From: DASPKM01 sp035628135
GTDB taxonomy: Bacteria > Bacteroidota > Bacteroidia > Chitinophagales > Chitinophagaceae
Assembly: GCA_035628135.1 (NCBI GenBank)
Contig: DASPKM010000001.1
Span: 336,613 to 400,612 of the forward strand
Reading direction: 5' to 3'
DNA: 64,000 nucleotides
Part shown: positions 51,036-59,900 of the stretch, in pieces
Position numbering within the stretch: the first letter of the stretch is position 1
How the letters are laid out: each line of letters opens with the position of its first letter
Notes under the pieces: model-generated
Database searches by the model: none
Seen by the model: the letters and a program-made list of their open reading frames with translations, nothing else
Told to the model about the DNA's origin: nothing
Position numbers and translations under genes: made by a program

Positions 51036-51109
51036 ACGGGCATAGTTCAACGGTAGAATAGAGGTCTCCAAAACCTTAGATCCGGGTTCGAATCCTGGTG
51101 CCCGTGCCA
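51036..51109 (+). tRNA. tRNA-Trp (anticodon CCA)
   Basis: The acceptor ACGGGCA pairs with TGCCCGT. The anticodon loop CTCCAAA carries CCA, the T arm is CCGGGTTCGAATCCTGG, and a CCA end is encoded. Placement between tuf and secE is the usual one. Confidence 0.95.
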
Positions 51110-51125
51110 AGCATATTTAATTAGT

Positions 51126-51320
51126 ATGAACAAAGTCACAACTTACTTCAGCGAGTCTTACAAAGAGCTTTTGGAAAAAGTAAGCTGGCCCACCTGGACA
51201 CAGTTGCAGCAGTCGACCGTGATCGTGCTCATCGCTACCATCATCATCACGGCGGTAGTTTGGGTAATGGACCTTGCTTCTAATTCAATTTTAAAACTTA
51301 TCTATTCATTTGTTTCATAA
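51126..51320 (+). CDS. secE: preprotein translocase subunit SecE
   Basis: The product is 64 residues. A cytoplasmic amphipathic helix (ESYKELLEKVSWPTWTQLQQ) is followed by one membrane helix (about 28-48). This is the minimal form of SecE. It clamps SecY in the translocon. The stop overlaps the nusG start. Confidence 0.93.
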   Translation: MNKVTTYFSESYKELLEKVSWPTWTQLQQSTVIVLIATIIITAVVWVMDLASNSILKLIYSFVS

Positions 51321-51913
51321 TGATAATGGAAGCAGTTAATCAACAACAGGATACCAACACCAAATGGTACGTGCTAAGGGTAGTGAGCGGTAAAGAACGC
51401 AAGGTTAAGGAATATCTCGACAAAGAGGTTTCCCGCGGCGGCTGGGACAACGTGGTAAAACAGGTATTTCTCCCCGTGGAAAAGGTTTACAAAGTGCAGA
51501 ATGGTAAAAAAGTAATGCGCGAAAGAAACTATTATCCCGGCTACGTAATGATTGAAGTGCAGGATGGCAAGCTCACCGATGAGCTCATCGCCACCATCAG
51601 CAATATCTCCAACGTAATGCACTTCCTCACCGATGGCAAGGGCTCTCACGGCAACATCATCTCGCTGCGCAAGCACGAAGTGGCCAAGATGCTCGGCAAA
51701 ATGGATGAAATGGCAGAGGCCGGCGGCATGAGCATGAGCGAACCTTTCATCGTAGGCGAAACCATCAAGATCATCGAAGGACCGTTCAACGACTTCAACG
51801 GCATCATCGAAGAAGTGAATGACGAAAAGAAAAAGCTCAAGGTAACCGTAAAGATCTTCGGCCGTTCAACACCGGTGGAACTGAACTATATGCAGGTAGA
51901 AAAAATCTCCTAG
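51320..51913 (+). CDS. nusG: transcription termination/antitermination factor NusG
   Basis: The product is 197 residues. The NGN domain has KWYVLRVVSGKERKVKEYL, YYPGYVMIEV and the last strand before about residue 105. The C-terminal KOW motif is VGETIKIIEGPFNDFNGIIEEV (about 145-170). Two starts (51320 and 51326) are possible; the first overlaps the secE stop. A terminator right after it breaks the common link to rplK. Confidence 0.94.
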   Translation: MIMEAVNQQQDTNTKWYVLRVVSGKERKVKEYLDKEVSRGGWDNVVKQVFLPVEKVYKVQNGKKVMRERNYYPGYVMIEVQDGKLTDELIATISNISNVMHFLTDGKGSHGNIISLRKHEVAKMLGKMDEMAEAGGMSMSEPFIVGETIKIIEGPFNDFNGIIEEVNDEKKKLKVTVKIFGRSTPVELNYMQVEKIS

Positions 51914-51932
51914 CAATAGCATATATCATTGC

Positions 51933-51960
51933 AAGCCCTTCCCCATCGGAAGGGCTTTTG
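51933..51960 (+). terminator. rho-independent terminator after nusG
   Basis: AAGCCCTTCC, loop CCATC, GGAAGGGCTT then TTGTTTT. Confidence 0.9.
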
Positions 51961-52010
51961 TTTTGTGAATATTTCAGATATTTTTACCAATCGGTTCAAT
52001 CACTTCACGT

Positions 52011-52865
52011 ATGAGAATGGCCCACATCATAATGGCGTATAAAGATCCGCCGCAACTGGAAAGGCTCGTCAAAAGACTAAGCCATCCCGGTTTCGATTTT
52101 TATATCCATGTAGATACCAAATTCGATATGCAGCCATTCCGTTTCCTGGAAAATATCGAACGCGTGTATTTCATCCAAAACCGCGTCAAAGTGCGTTGGG
52201 CAGGATTCAGTTTTACAAAAGCTGTATTTAATTGCATAGAAGAAATACTAACCACAGGAAAACAATATGATTTTATAAGCTGCATGAGCGGGCAGGATTA
52301 CCCGGTAGTATCTACCGATACTTTCTACTCGTTTTTTGAAAGGCAGCGCGGCAAGAATTTTCTCGCCATCGAAAAATATGGGTCCGAATGGTGGAAGCGG
52401 GCCGCCATCCGCATACATCAGTACCATATGACGGATTTCGATTTCAGGGGGCGTTACCAGGTGCAGCGTCTGATCAATGCCGTTTTACCGCAACGCAATT
52501 TCCCGATGGGCTATACCTTGTATGGGAGCGAGCGCGCCACGTGGTGGACCATCAGCACCGATTGCGCGGCATGGCTGCTGCAATTTATGAAAGAGCATCC
52601 GCGCATTCGGCGGTTCGCAAAATTTACCTGGGCGCCCGATGAATTTTTGATACCCACGCTCATCATGAACTCTTCTTTTAAGGACAGCGTGGTGCCCGAA
52701 AATTACCGGTACATCGATTGGAGCAGGGGAGGCGCCAACCCGAAAATATTGACGGTGCAGGATTTTGAAGCGTTAAAGCAAACAGACAAATTGCTCGCGA
52801 GAAAATTCGATATCAAGATCGACACGCGCATTTTAGATATGCTCGATGAGTTGACTGCATCATAG
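52011..52865 (+). CDS. beta-1,6-N-acetylglucosaminyltransferase-like protein (Core-2/I-branching, GT14)
   Basis: The product is 284 residues. It starts MRMAHIIMAYKDPPQLERLV and has FYIHVDTKFD (about 32), a block FISCMSGQDYPVVST (about 90) and late WAPDEFLIPTLIMNSSF and RYIDWSRGGANP blocks (about 210-245). These are hallmarks of the Core-2/I-branching family. Bacterial members add sugars to surface glycans. It sits between nusG and rplK, an unusual location. Confidence 0.85.
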   Translation: MRMAHIIMAYKDPPQLERLVKRLSHPGFDFYIHVDTKFDMQPFRFLENIERVYFIQNRVKVRWAGFSFTKAVFNCIEEILTTGKQYDFISCMSGQDYPVVSTDTFYSFFERQRGKNFLAIEKYGSEWWKRAAIRIHQYHMTDFDFRGRYQVQRLINAVLPQRNFPMGYTLYGSERATWWTISTDCAAWLLQFMKEHPRIRRFAKFTWAPDEFLIPTLIMNSSFKDSVVPENYRYIDWSRGGANPKILTVQDFEALKQTDKLLARKFDIKIDTRILDMLDELTAS

Positions 52866-52932
52866 CGCAACGGCAAACAGATGTATCATTAATGTGCAGA
52901 ATGAAATATGCAGATGAGTTGAGCGCATTACA

Positions 52933-52960
52933 ACAAAGCCCCGCAATCGCGGGGCTTTGT
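52933..52960. terminator. bidirectional terminator between the GT14-like and KA-rich genes
   Basis: ACAAAGCCCCGC, loop AATC, GCGGGGCTTTGT: a perfect 12-bp stem between convergent genes. Confidence 0.9.
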
Positions 52961-52995
52961 TTCGTATGTTAATCAGAACATAGTATTGCTTATCC

Positions 52996-53445
52996 TTACA
53001 TTCCACCACCTGTATTCTCGGAAGAACCTCCTCCTGATGACGGGTTTTCCATAGAGGTGTTGGCATTATCATTTGCCGGAGTTGAACCAGATGAACCTGA
53101 TGAACCGGATGAACGGCCACCAGTCCTGCCACCGCCTGATCTGCCACCACCTGATCTGCCGCCGCCAGTCCTGCCACCACCGGACCTGCCACTGCTACCG
53201 CCACTCCTGGCTGCTTTTTTCGGAGATGATTTTTTCGCGGCTTTCTTTGCGCCGCCTCTTCTTGCGCCACCTTTTTTTGCTGCTTTTTTCGGTGCAGATC
53301 TTCTGGATGCGCCTTTTTTAGCGGCTTTTTTTGCTCCTTTTTTAGCGCCTTTTCTTGCACCTTTCTTAGCCGCTTTTCTAGGGGCTGATTTTCTGGCTGC
53401 TTTTTTTGCGCCTTTTTTTGCTGCTTTTTTCTTTGACTTTGCCAT
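52996..53445 (-). CDS. histone H1-like lysine/alanine-rich protein with glycine-rich tail
   Basis: The product is 149 residues. Residues 1 to about 80 are repeats of KKAAKKGAKKA/RKSAPRKAA, strongly basic, as in bacterial H1-like proteins that bind DNA. The next part is a GGRSGGGR-type glycine/arginine repeat (about 82-110), and the end is acidic and serine-rich (SMENPSSGGGSSENTGGG). Low complexity limits homology claims. It may compact DNA or bind RNA. Confidence 0.7.
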   Translation of the reverse strand: MAKSKKKAAKKGAKKAARKSAPRKAAKKGARKGAKKGAKKAAKKGASRRSAPKKAAKKGGARRGGAKKAAKKSSPKKAARSGGSSGRSGGGRTGGGRSGGGRSGGGRTGGRSSGSSGSSGSTPANDNANTSMENPSSGGGSSENTGGGM

Positions 53446-54108
53446 AGTGTTCTGTGAATTTAGTAGTTAGTGGAAAGGTTGTTTTAAGATATATTGACAG
53501 AAAAGTTATGCAGAAAAATTCAAATGAAAAAAATGTTGTGAAATTTTATCATGCCATCGTGCATTATTCGTGCATAATGTGAGATCAATCGAGCTCGTTT
53601 GAACGATGCTGAGGCGGTGATCAGAGGGGTTTCCGGTGAGCAATTTCGGGTGATGGGTGACCGTTAGCCGGAGACCAACCCGAAAACTACAATTGAATAA
53701 TCGAATAACTGGCAACGACGCGGACAAGCAGGATTGAAGTATTGGGATATTGCGCAGCCAGACAAGCAGGAACCGGACAATAACGACCGATCGAAACGTC
53801 TTTGTAACGGGGGTCCATTTACAGGCCAAATTTACGCCTGCACCTTCGGGATATACGGCATGGCCTGGCTTGATAGCGGGATTATATTCCATCTTATGGG
53901 GTATGGCCTAATGGCAATCACCAGCAACGATGTTTTGACGGCGTCAACAAGCATCGATGTATTACCACCACACAGCCGATCACCTATTTTGCAGCTGGAT
54001 AAATTCTTACTAAGCACTTCACGTTACACTGCTGATCACTTACATTTGCAAGCGGCTGTTATGCCCTATAAACCTTAAATTTTTCTGCATTTATAATCAA
54101 TATTTCCT
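53446..54108. other. unassigned intergenic region upstream of rplK
   Basis: About 660 bp. Open frames exist on both strands (one on + at 53734-54078, one on - at 53506-53892), but neither has recognisable motifs, clear codon bias or a convincing start. A short near-palindrome, TGCATTATTCGTGCATAATG, lies near 53561-53580. I see no RNA gene or decisive signal until the -7 box at 54109. Confidence 0.4.
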
Positions 54109-54116
54109 TACCTTTG
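54109..54116 (+). promoter_or_regulatory. TACCTTTG -7 box for rplKAJL
   Basis: An exact consensus box about 109 bases upstream of rplK. It supplies a start for the ribosomal operon, in line with the terminator after nusG. Confidence 0.65.
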
Positions 54117-54224
54117 CGCTCCCCAAATTAGAAGTTCTTTGTAATCCCGCCCCGGCGGGATGGAGAATTGGGAGACCAAGTAGTCCAGAGATGAACGGTC
54201 GTTATCACCAAAAAAAAGTAAAAG

Positions 54225-54668
54225 ATGGCAAAAGAAATTACCGGTTACGTGAAGTTGCAGGTAAAGGGCGGCCAGGCTAACCCCGCGCCCCCGATCGGTC
54301 CTGCACTGGGTTCTAAGGGCATCAATATCATGGAGTTCTGCAAGCAGTTCAATGCCCGCACCCAGGATAAGATGGGCAAAGTACTTCCTGTTCTTATCAC
54401 TGTTTACTCGGACAAATCGTTCGAGTTCATCATCAAAACTCCCCCTGCAGCAGTTCAATTGCTGGAAGCTGCTAAAATTCAAAGTGGTTCCAAAGAGCCA
54501 AATCGTTCCAAGGTTGGCAAGGTTAACTGGACACAGATCGAAGCAATAGCGAAGGATAAAATGCCTGACCTTAACTGCTTCACCGTGGAAAGCGCCATGC
54601 GCATGGTGGCCGGCACGGCCCGCAGCATGGGACTTACTGTTGACGGTAAAGCCCCCTGGGATAACTAA
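54225..54668 (+). CDS. rplK: 50S ribosomal protein uL11
   Basis: The product is 147 residues. The N-terminal domain has MAKEITGYVKLQVKGGQANPAPPIGPALG and the rRNA-binding C-terminal domain ends with GTARSMGLTVDGKAPWDN. It binds the GTPase-associated centre of 23S rRNA. First gene of rplKAJL. Confidence 0.97.
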   Translation: MAKEITGYVKLQVKGGQANPAPPIGPALGSKGINIMEFCKQFNARTQDKMGKVLPVLITVYSDKSFEFIIKTPPAAVQLLEAAKIQSGSKEPNRSKVGKVNWTQIEAIAKDKMPDLNCFTVESAMRMVAGTARSMGLTVDGKAPWDN

Positions 54669-54730
54669 TTGAGTAACCTGCCCGCGCCAGGAACCCTTCC
54701 TGGAAAAGGCCGGCAACAAATCATTACGAG

Positions 54731-55423
54731 ATGGCAATCACTAAAAAAAGAAAAGCAGCAAATACAAAAATCGATAAAGCGAAAAACTATTCGCTCAAGG
54801 AAGCTTCTACCCTGGTAAAAGAAGTGAACACTACCAAATTCGATTCTTCGGTAGACCTTCACATACGCCTGGGAGTTGATCCTAAAAAAGCAGACCAGGC
54901 AATCCGCGGCACCGTTAACCTTCCGCACGGAACCGGTAAAACCAAACGCGTACTGGTACTGACCACACCCGATAAAGAAGCCGAAGCGAGAGCAGCAGGC
55001 GCCGACCACGTAGGACTGGACGAATTCGTTCAAAAGATCGAAGGCGGCTGGGTTGATATCGACGTGATCATTGCAACACCTTCGGTTATGCCACGCATCG
55101 GTAAACTGGGTAAAATACTCGGCCCGCGCAACCTGATGCCCAATCCTAAAACAGGGACCGTTACCAACGACGTAGCGGCGGCAGTAAATGAAGTGAAGGG
55201 CGGTAAAATCGCGTTCAAGGTAGATAAGGCCGGCATCATACACGCATCCATCGGACGCGTGAGCTTTACGCCCGATAAGATAGCAGAGAACAGCCAGGAG
55301 CTGATCAACGCCATCATCAAGGCAAAACCTTCCTCCGCAAAAGGAACATACCTGAAAAGCGTATTCATGGCCAGCAGCATGAGCCCCGGCATCGCTATCG
55401 ACACAAAAACATTCATTCACTAA
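54731..55423 (+). CDS. rplA: 50S ribosomal protein uL1
   Basis: The product is 230 residues. Signature segments VDLHIRLGVDPKKADQAIRG, ATPSVMPRIGKLGKILGPRNLMPN and PKTGTVT occur in order. It forms the L1 stalk. It follows rplK by 62 bp. Confidence 0.97.
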   Translation: MAITKKRKAANTKIDKAKNYSLKEASTLVKEVNTTKFDSSVDLHIRLGVDPKKADQAIRGTVNLPHGTGKTKRVLVLTTPDKEAEARAAGADHVGLDEFVQKIEGGWVDIDVIIATPSVMPRIGKLGKILGPRNLMPNPKTGTVTNDVAAAVNEVKGGKIAFKVDKAGIIHASIGRVSFTPDKIAENSQELINAIIKAKPSSAKGTYLKSVFMASSMSPGIAIDTKTFIH

Positions 55424-55470
55424 ACAGTGAACCGTCCCGAGGGTAACCGAAGGACCCAAAAAAACGAGTT

Positions 55471-56001
55471 ATGACTAAAGAGCAAAAAAATGAAGTGATT
55501 GATGTGTTGAAAGACAAGTTCTCTCAATACAACAATTTCTACGTTACCAATACCGAATCGCTTACCGTTGAACAGGTAACCAAGCTCCGCCGCATCTGCT
55601 TCAGCAAGCAGGTAGAAATGAAGGTGGCTAAAAACACCCTCATTAAAAAAGCGCTTGAGAGCATGGACAGCACGCGCTTCTCCGGTGTGTTCGATTCGTT
55701 GCATGGCGTAACAGCCCTGCTGTTCAGCGAAAACCCGAAAGCGCCCGCGCTTATCATCTCCACTTTCCGCAAGGAAAGCAATGGTGAAAAACCCGTGCTG
55801 AAAGCTGCGTTCATCGATGGCGATGTATTCGTTGGCGATAACCAACTGGCCACGCTAAGGGATCTGAAGAGCAAGCAAGACCTGATCGGCGAGATCATCG
55901 GGCTGCTGCAGTCACCTGCAAAGAATGTGATCAGCGCATTGAACGCCGGCGGCAAACTGGCAAGCCTGGTAAAAGCTTTGGAAGACAGGGCGCAGGCTTA
56001 A
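55471..56001 (+). CDS. rplJ: 50S ribosomal protein uL10
   Basis: The product is 176 residues. It has the N-terminal MTKEQKNEVIDVLKDKFSQ, the VAKNTLIKKALES segment and the C-terminal helix that binds L7/L12 dimers. No leader long enough for a classical L10 control element lies in the 47-bp gap. Confidence 0.95.
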   Translation: MTKEQKNEVIDVLKDKFSQYNNFYVTNTESLTVEQVTKLRRICFSKQVEMKVAKNTLIKKALESMDSTRFSGVFDSLHGVTALLFSENPKAPALIISTFRKESNGEKPVLKAAFIDGDVFVGDNQLATLRDLKSKQDLIGEIIGLLQSPAKNVISALNAGGKLASLVKALEDRAQA

Positions 56002-56098
56002 TCAACTATTCAACCTATGTTCTCGGGTATAAGTGAGAACCAATCATAAACTTCCGCCGGAGTTGACACTATGAAGGCGGTTATTAAAAATGTAAAAA

Positions 56099-56479
56099 AT
56101 GGCAGACTTAAAAGCATTTGCTGAGCAACTGGTAAACTTATCAGTAAAAGAAGTAAACGAACTGGCAAAAATCCTGAAAGAAGAGTACGGCATTGAGCCC
56201 GCAGCTGCTGCTGTGGCTGTTGCAGCCGGACCTGCTGCTGGTGGCGCTGCTCCCGCTGCAGAAGAAAAAACTTCTTTCAACGTAATATTGAAAGCCGCTG
56301 GCGCCAACAAGCTGAACGTGGTGAAAATAGTGAAAGACCTCACAGGCCTTGGACTGAAAGAAGCCAAAGACCTGGTTGACGGCGCTCCCAAACCCGTTAA
56401 GGAAGGCGTTAGCAAGGCCGATGCGGATGCATTGGTAGCTAAGCTGAAAGAAGCCGGTGCTGAAGTAGAAGTACAATAA
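56099..56479 (+). CDS. rplL: 50S ribosomal protein bL12
   Basis: The product is 126 residues. The N-terminal dimerisation domain (1-35) is followed by an alanine/proline-rich hinge (about 36-55). The C-terminal domain has NVVKIVKDLTGLGLKEAKDLVD. It forms the stalk that recruits translation factors. A terminator follows at 56551. Confidence 0.97.
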   Translation: MADLKAFAEQLVNLSVKEVNELAKILKEEYGIEPAAAAVAVAAGPAAGGAAPAAEEKTSFNVILKAAGANKLNVVKIVKDLTGLGLKEAKDLVDGAPKPVKEGVSKADADALVAKLKEAGAEVEVQ

Positions 56480-56550
56480 GTTTATTTGCAGATCAGCGTG
56501 GACCAATAGCGGTAAGCTAATCGCCGCCTGATTTTTTATGCTAAACGCAT

Positions 56551-56579
56551 AAGCCCATCTTGAACGGATGGGCTTTTTC
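56551..56579 (+). terminator. rho-independent terminator after rplL
   Basis: AAGCCCATC, loop TTGAACG, GATGGGCTT, then T bases. It separates rplKAJL from rpoBC. Confidence 0.88.
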
Positions 56580-56640
56580 TATTAATAGACAATACGAGAT
56601 ATCCTATTCCAAATACGAACCTAAACATAGGATTGAGGTA

Positions 56641-56673
56641 AGATAAACGAAGGATGAACGAAAGATGGAAGAA
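56641..56673. repeat. 11-bp periodic repeat upstream of rpoB
   Basis: Three units, AGATAAACGAA, GGATGAACGAA and AGATGGAAGAA, lie at 56641-56651, 56652-56662 and 56663-56673. They resemble the 41559 array in period and in the ACGAA core. The remainder of the 490-bp rplL-rpoB gap holds the -7 box at 56816 and no gene. Confidence 0.6.
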
Positions 56674-56815
56674 TTCCGACTATCAAATCCTGGAAAGACC
56701 GACGAAGACGGAGCGATTTTGAAGGCGGCCTCATGACTAATACATGACATTGATTTTCCGGCAACTGGCGTTTCCCGGCCCATAAAAAAGTTGTTCGTAA
56801 TTGCAGGCAAATCGT

Positions 56816-56823
56816 TACCTTTG
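56816..56823 (+). promoter_or_regulatory. TACCTTTG -7 box for rpoBC
   Basis: An exact consensus box; TTGTTCG at 56791-56797 could be the -33. The expected leader is about 140 bases to the rpoB ATG, long enough for control elements. Confidence 0.65.
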
Positions 56824-56969
56824 CTGTCCTTTAATTTTGGCCAAATATATTTTGACGTTTCAAACATCGCATAAATAGTTGCAACTCAACTGCTTTTATT
56901 GTTTTTACGATAAATGTCAGAAGAGGTTTGTACGTCCTGTAACTATCTAAAAACCGGTTTAATTTAGAT

Positions 56970-59900
56970 ATGTCTTCCACAAAAATGAACAACAGGGTGA
57001 ATTTTGGTAAGATCAAGCACCTTGCCGATGCACCCGACCTCCTAGAAGTACAGATCCAGTCGTTCAAGGATTTTTTCCAGTTAGAAACTACGCCGGACAA
57101 GCGTAACATCGAAGGTTTATTCCGCGTGTTCAGGGAAAATTTTCCCATTACCGACACCCGGAACATCTTCGTGCTGGAATTCCTGGATTACTTTATCGAC
57201 CCGCCCCGTTACACCATCGAGGAATGTATGGAGCGTGGACTTACTTACGCTGTTCCGCTGAAAGCAAAATTGCGTTTGAGCTGTAACGACGAGGAACACG
57301 TAGACTTCCAGACCATCGTGCAGGATGTGTTCCTGGGTAACATCCCTTACATGACGCCGCGCGGCACATTTGTGATCAACGGCGCCGAAAGGGTAGTAGT
57401 ATCCCAGCTGCATCGCTCGCCCGGTGTGTTTTTCGGACAATCCATTCACCCCAACGGCACTAAAATATATTCTGCCCGCGTGATCCCCTTCAAAGGCGCG
57501 TGGATGGAATTTGCTACGGACATCAACAACGTGATGTACGCATACATCGACCGTAAGAAGAAATTCCCGGTCACCACGCTGTTGCGCTCCATCGGTTACG
57601 AAACCGATAAGGACATCCTGGAACTCTTCGGCATGGCCGATGAAGTGAAGGCAGATAAAAAAGCACTGCAGAAATACATCGGCAAAAAACTGGCTGCACG
57701 CGTGCTGCGCAGCTGGGTAGAAGACTTCGTGGATGAAGACACCGGTGAAGTGGTATCCATCGAAAGAAATGAAATCGTGCTGGAGCGCGATTCCATCCTG
57801 GATGAAGAAGCCATTGAAACCATTTCTGAAATGGACGTGAAGAGCGTATTCATTCAGAAAGAAGACGTGGGGGGCGACTATGCTATCATCTATAACACTT
57901 TAAATAAAGATACTTCCAACAGCGAGCTCGAGGCCGTTCAGCACATCTACCGCCAACTGCGCGGCGCCGACGCCCCCGACAACGAAACTGCAAGAGGTAT
58001 CATCGATAAATTATTCTTCAGCGACAAGCGTTACGACCTCGGTGAAGTTGGCCGTTACAAGATCAACCGCAAACTGAACCTGAGCCAACCGCTGGACCAG
58101 AAGACATTGACCAAGGAAGATATCATCGAGATCATCAAATACCTGGTGCGTCTTACCAACGCCAAGGCCGAGATAGATGACATCGACCACCTGAGCAACC
58201 GCCGCGTACGCACAGTAGGCGAGCAGCTCTACGCACAGTTCGGCGTGGGCCTGGCCCGTATGGCAAGGACCATCCGCGAAAGAATGAACGTAAGGGACAA
58301 CGAGGTGTTTACGCCGGTTGACCTGATCAACGCAAGAACACTTTCTTCCGTGATCAACTCATTCTTCGGAACCTCGCAACTGTCGCAGTTCCTCGACCAA
58401 ACCAACCCCCTCAGCGAGATCACGCACAAGCGCCGTATCTCCGCGCTCGGTCCCGGTGGTTTGAGCCGCGAACGCGCAGGCTTCGAGGTGCGCGACGTGC
58501 ACTATTCACACTACGGCCGCCTGTGTACCATCGAAACACCGGAAGGTCCCAACATCGGTCTTATCTCCACGCTTTGCGTGCACGCCAAGATCAACGAAAT
58601 GGGCTTCATCGAAACGCCTTACCGCAAGGTGAACGAAGGAAAAGTGGACATGAAGAAGCTCACTTTCCTGAGCGCCGAAGAAGAAGACGTGGCCAAGATC
58701 GCACAGGCAAACGCACCGCTGGACGAGAAAGGTCATTTTGTAGAAGATAAGGTGGTGAGCCGCCAAACCGGCGACTTCCCCATACTGGATAAGCAGGAAG
58801 TAGAATACATGGACGTAGCTCCCAACCAGATCGTTGGATTGAGCGCATCCCTGATCCCCTTCCTGGAGCACGACGACGCCAACCGTGCGCTGATGGGTTC
58901 TAACATGCAACGCCAGGCGGTGCCGCTCATCCGCCCTGAAAACCCCATAGTAGGTACAGGACTGGAAGGCAAGGCTGCCCGCGATGCAAGGATACAGATA
59001 CACTCAGAAGGAGAGGGCGTGGTTGAATTTGTAGACGCCAACGAAATCCACGTTCGCTACGAGCGCGATGAAATGATGCGCCTCGTAAGCTTCGAGGAAG
59101 ACCTGAAGATCTACAGGCTCACAAAATTTGCAAAGACCAACCAGGAAACATCCATCAACCTGAAACCCGCTGTCAAAAAAGGACAGCGCGTGAAGAAGGG
59201 CGACTTCCTTACCGAAGGCTACGCAACAAAAGATGGAGAACTGGCACTGGGCCGCAACCTCAAAGTGGCATTCATGCCCTGGAAAGGTTACAACTTCGAG
59301 GACGCCATTGTGATCAGCGAGAAAGTAGTTCGCGAAGACCTGTTCACTTCAGTGCATATTTCAGAATATGAACTGGAAGTGCGCGACACCAAGCTGGGTG
59401 AAGAAGAACTGACACCGGATATTCCCAACGTTTCTGAAGAAGCTACGAAAGACCTGGATGAAAATGGTATCATCCGCATCGGGGCTTCCATTAAAGAAGG
59501 CGATATCCTGATCGGTAAGATCACTCCTAAAGGTGAAAGCGATCCCACACCGGAAGAAAAGCTGTTAAGGGCCATCTTCGGTGACAAGGCAGGCGATGCA
59601 AAAGACGCTTCGCTGAAAGCGCCGAGCGGAATTGAAGGCGTAGTGATCAGCAAAAAATTGTTCCAGCGCGCCAAGAAAGACAAGAATGCAAAAGTGCGCG
59701 AGAAGGCCGCCCTGGAAAAAATTGAAAAGATACACGAGAAGAATACAGCAGACCTGCTGGAAGTATTGCTGAGCAAGCTGCAGATGCTGGTGAAAGAAAA
59801 ACCATCTGCCGGCGTGTCCAACAACTTCGGCGAAGTATTGATCGGCAAGGGCGCTAAGTTCACGGCCAAGAACCTGAGCGGTATCGATTATCAAAACGTG

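Noticed and set aside
53506..53892. 128-codon minus-strand frame upstream of the KA-rich gene
   Set aside because: No motif, unusual composition, and an overlapping frame on the other strand; not supported.
53734..54078. 114-codon frame upstream of rplK
   Set aside because: It starts with TTG, shows no motif, and its composition looks random; kept only as a note on the gap.
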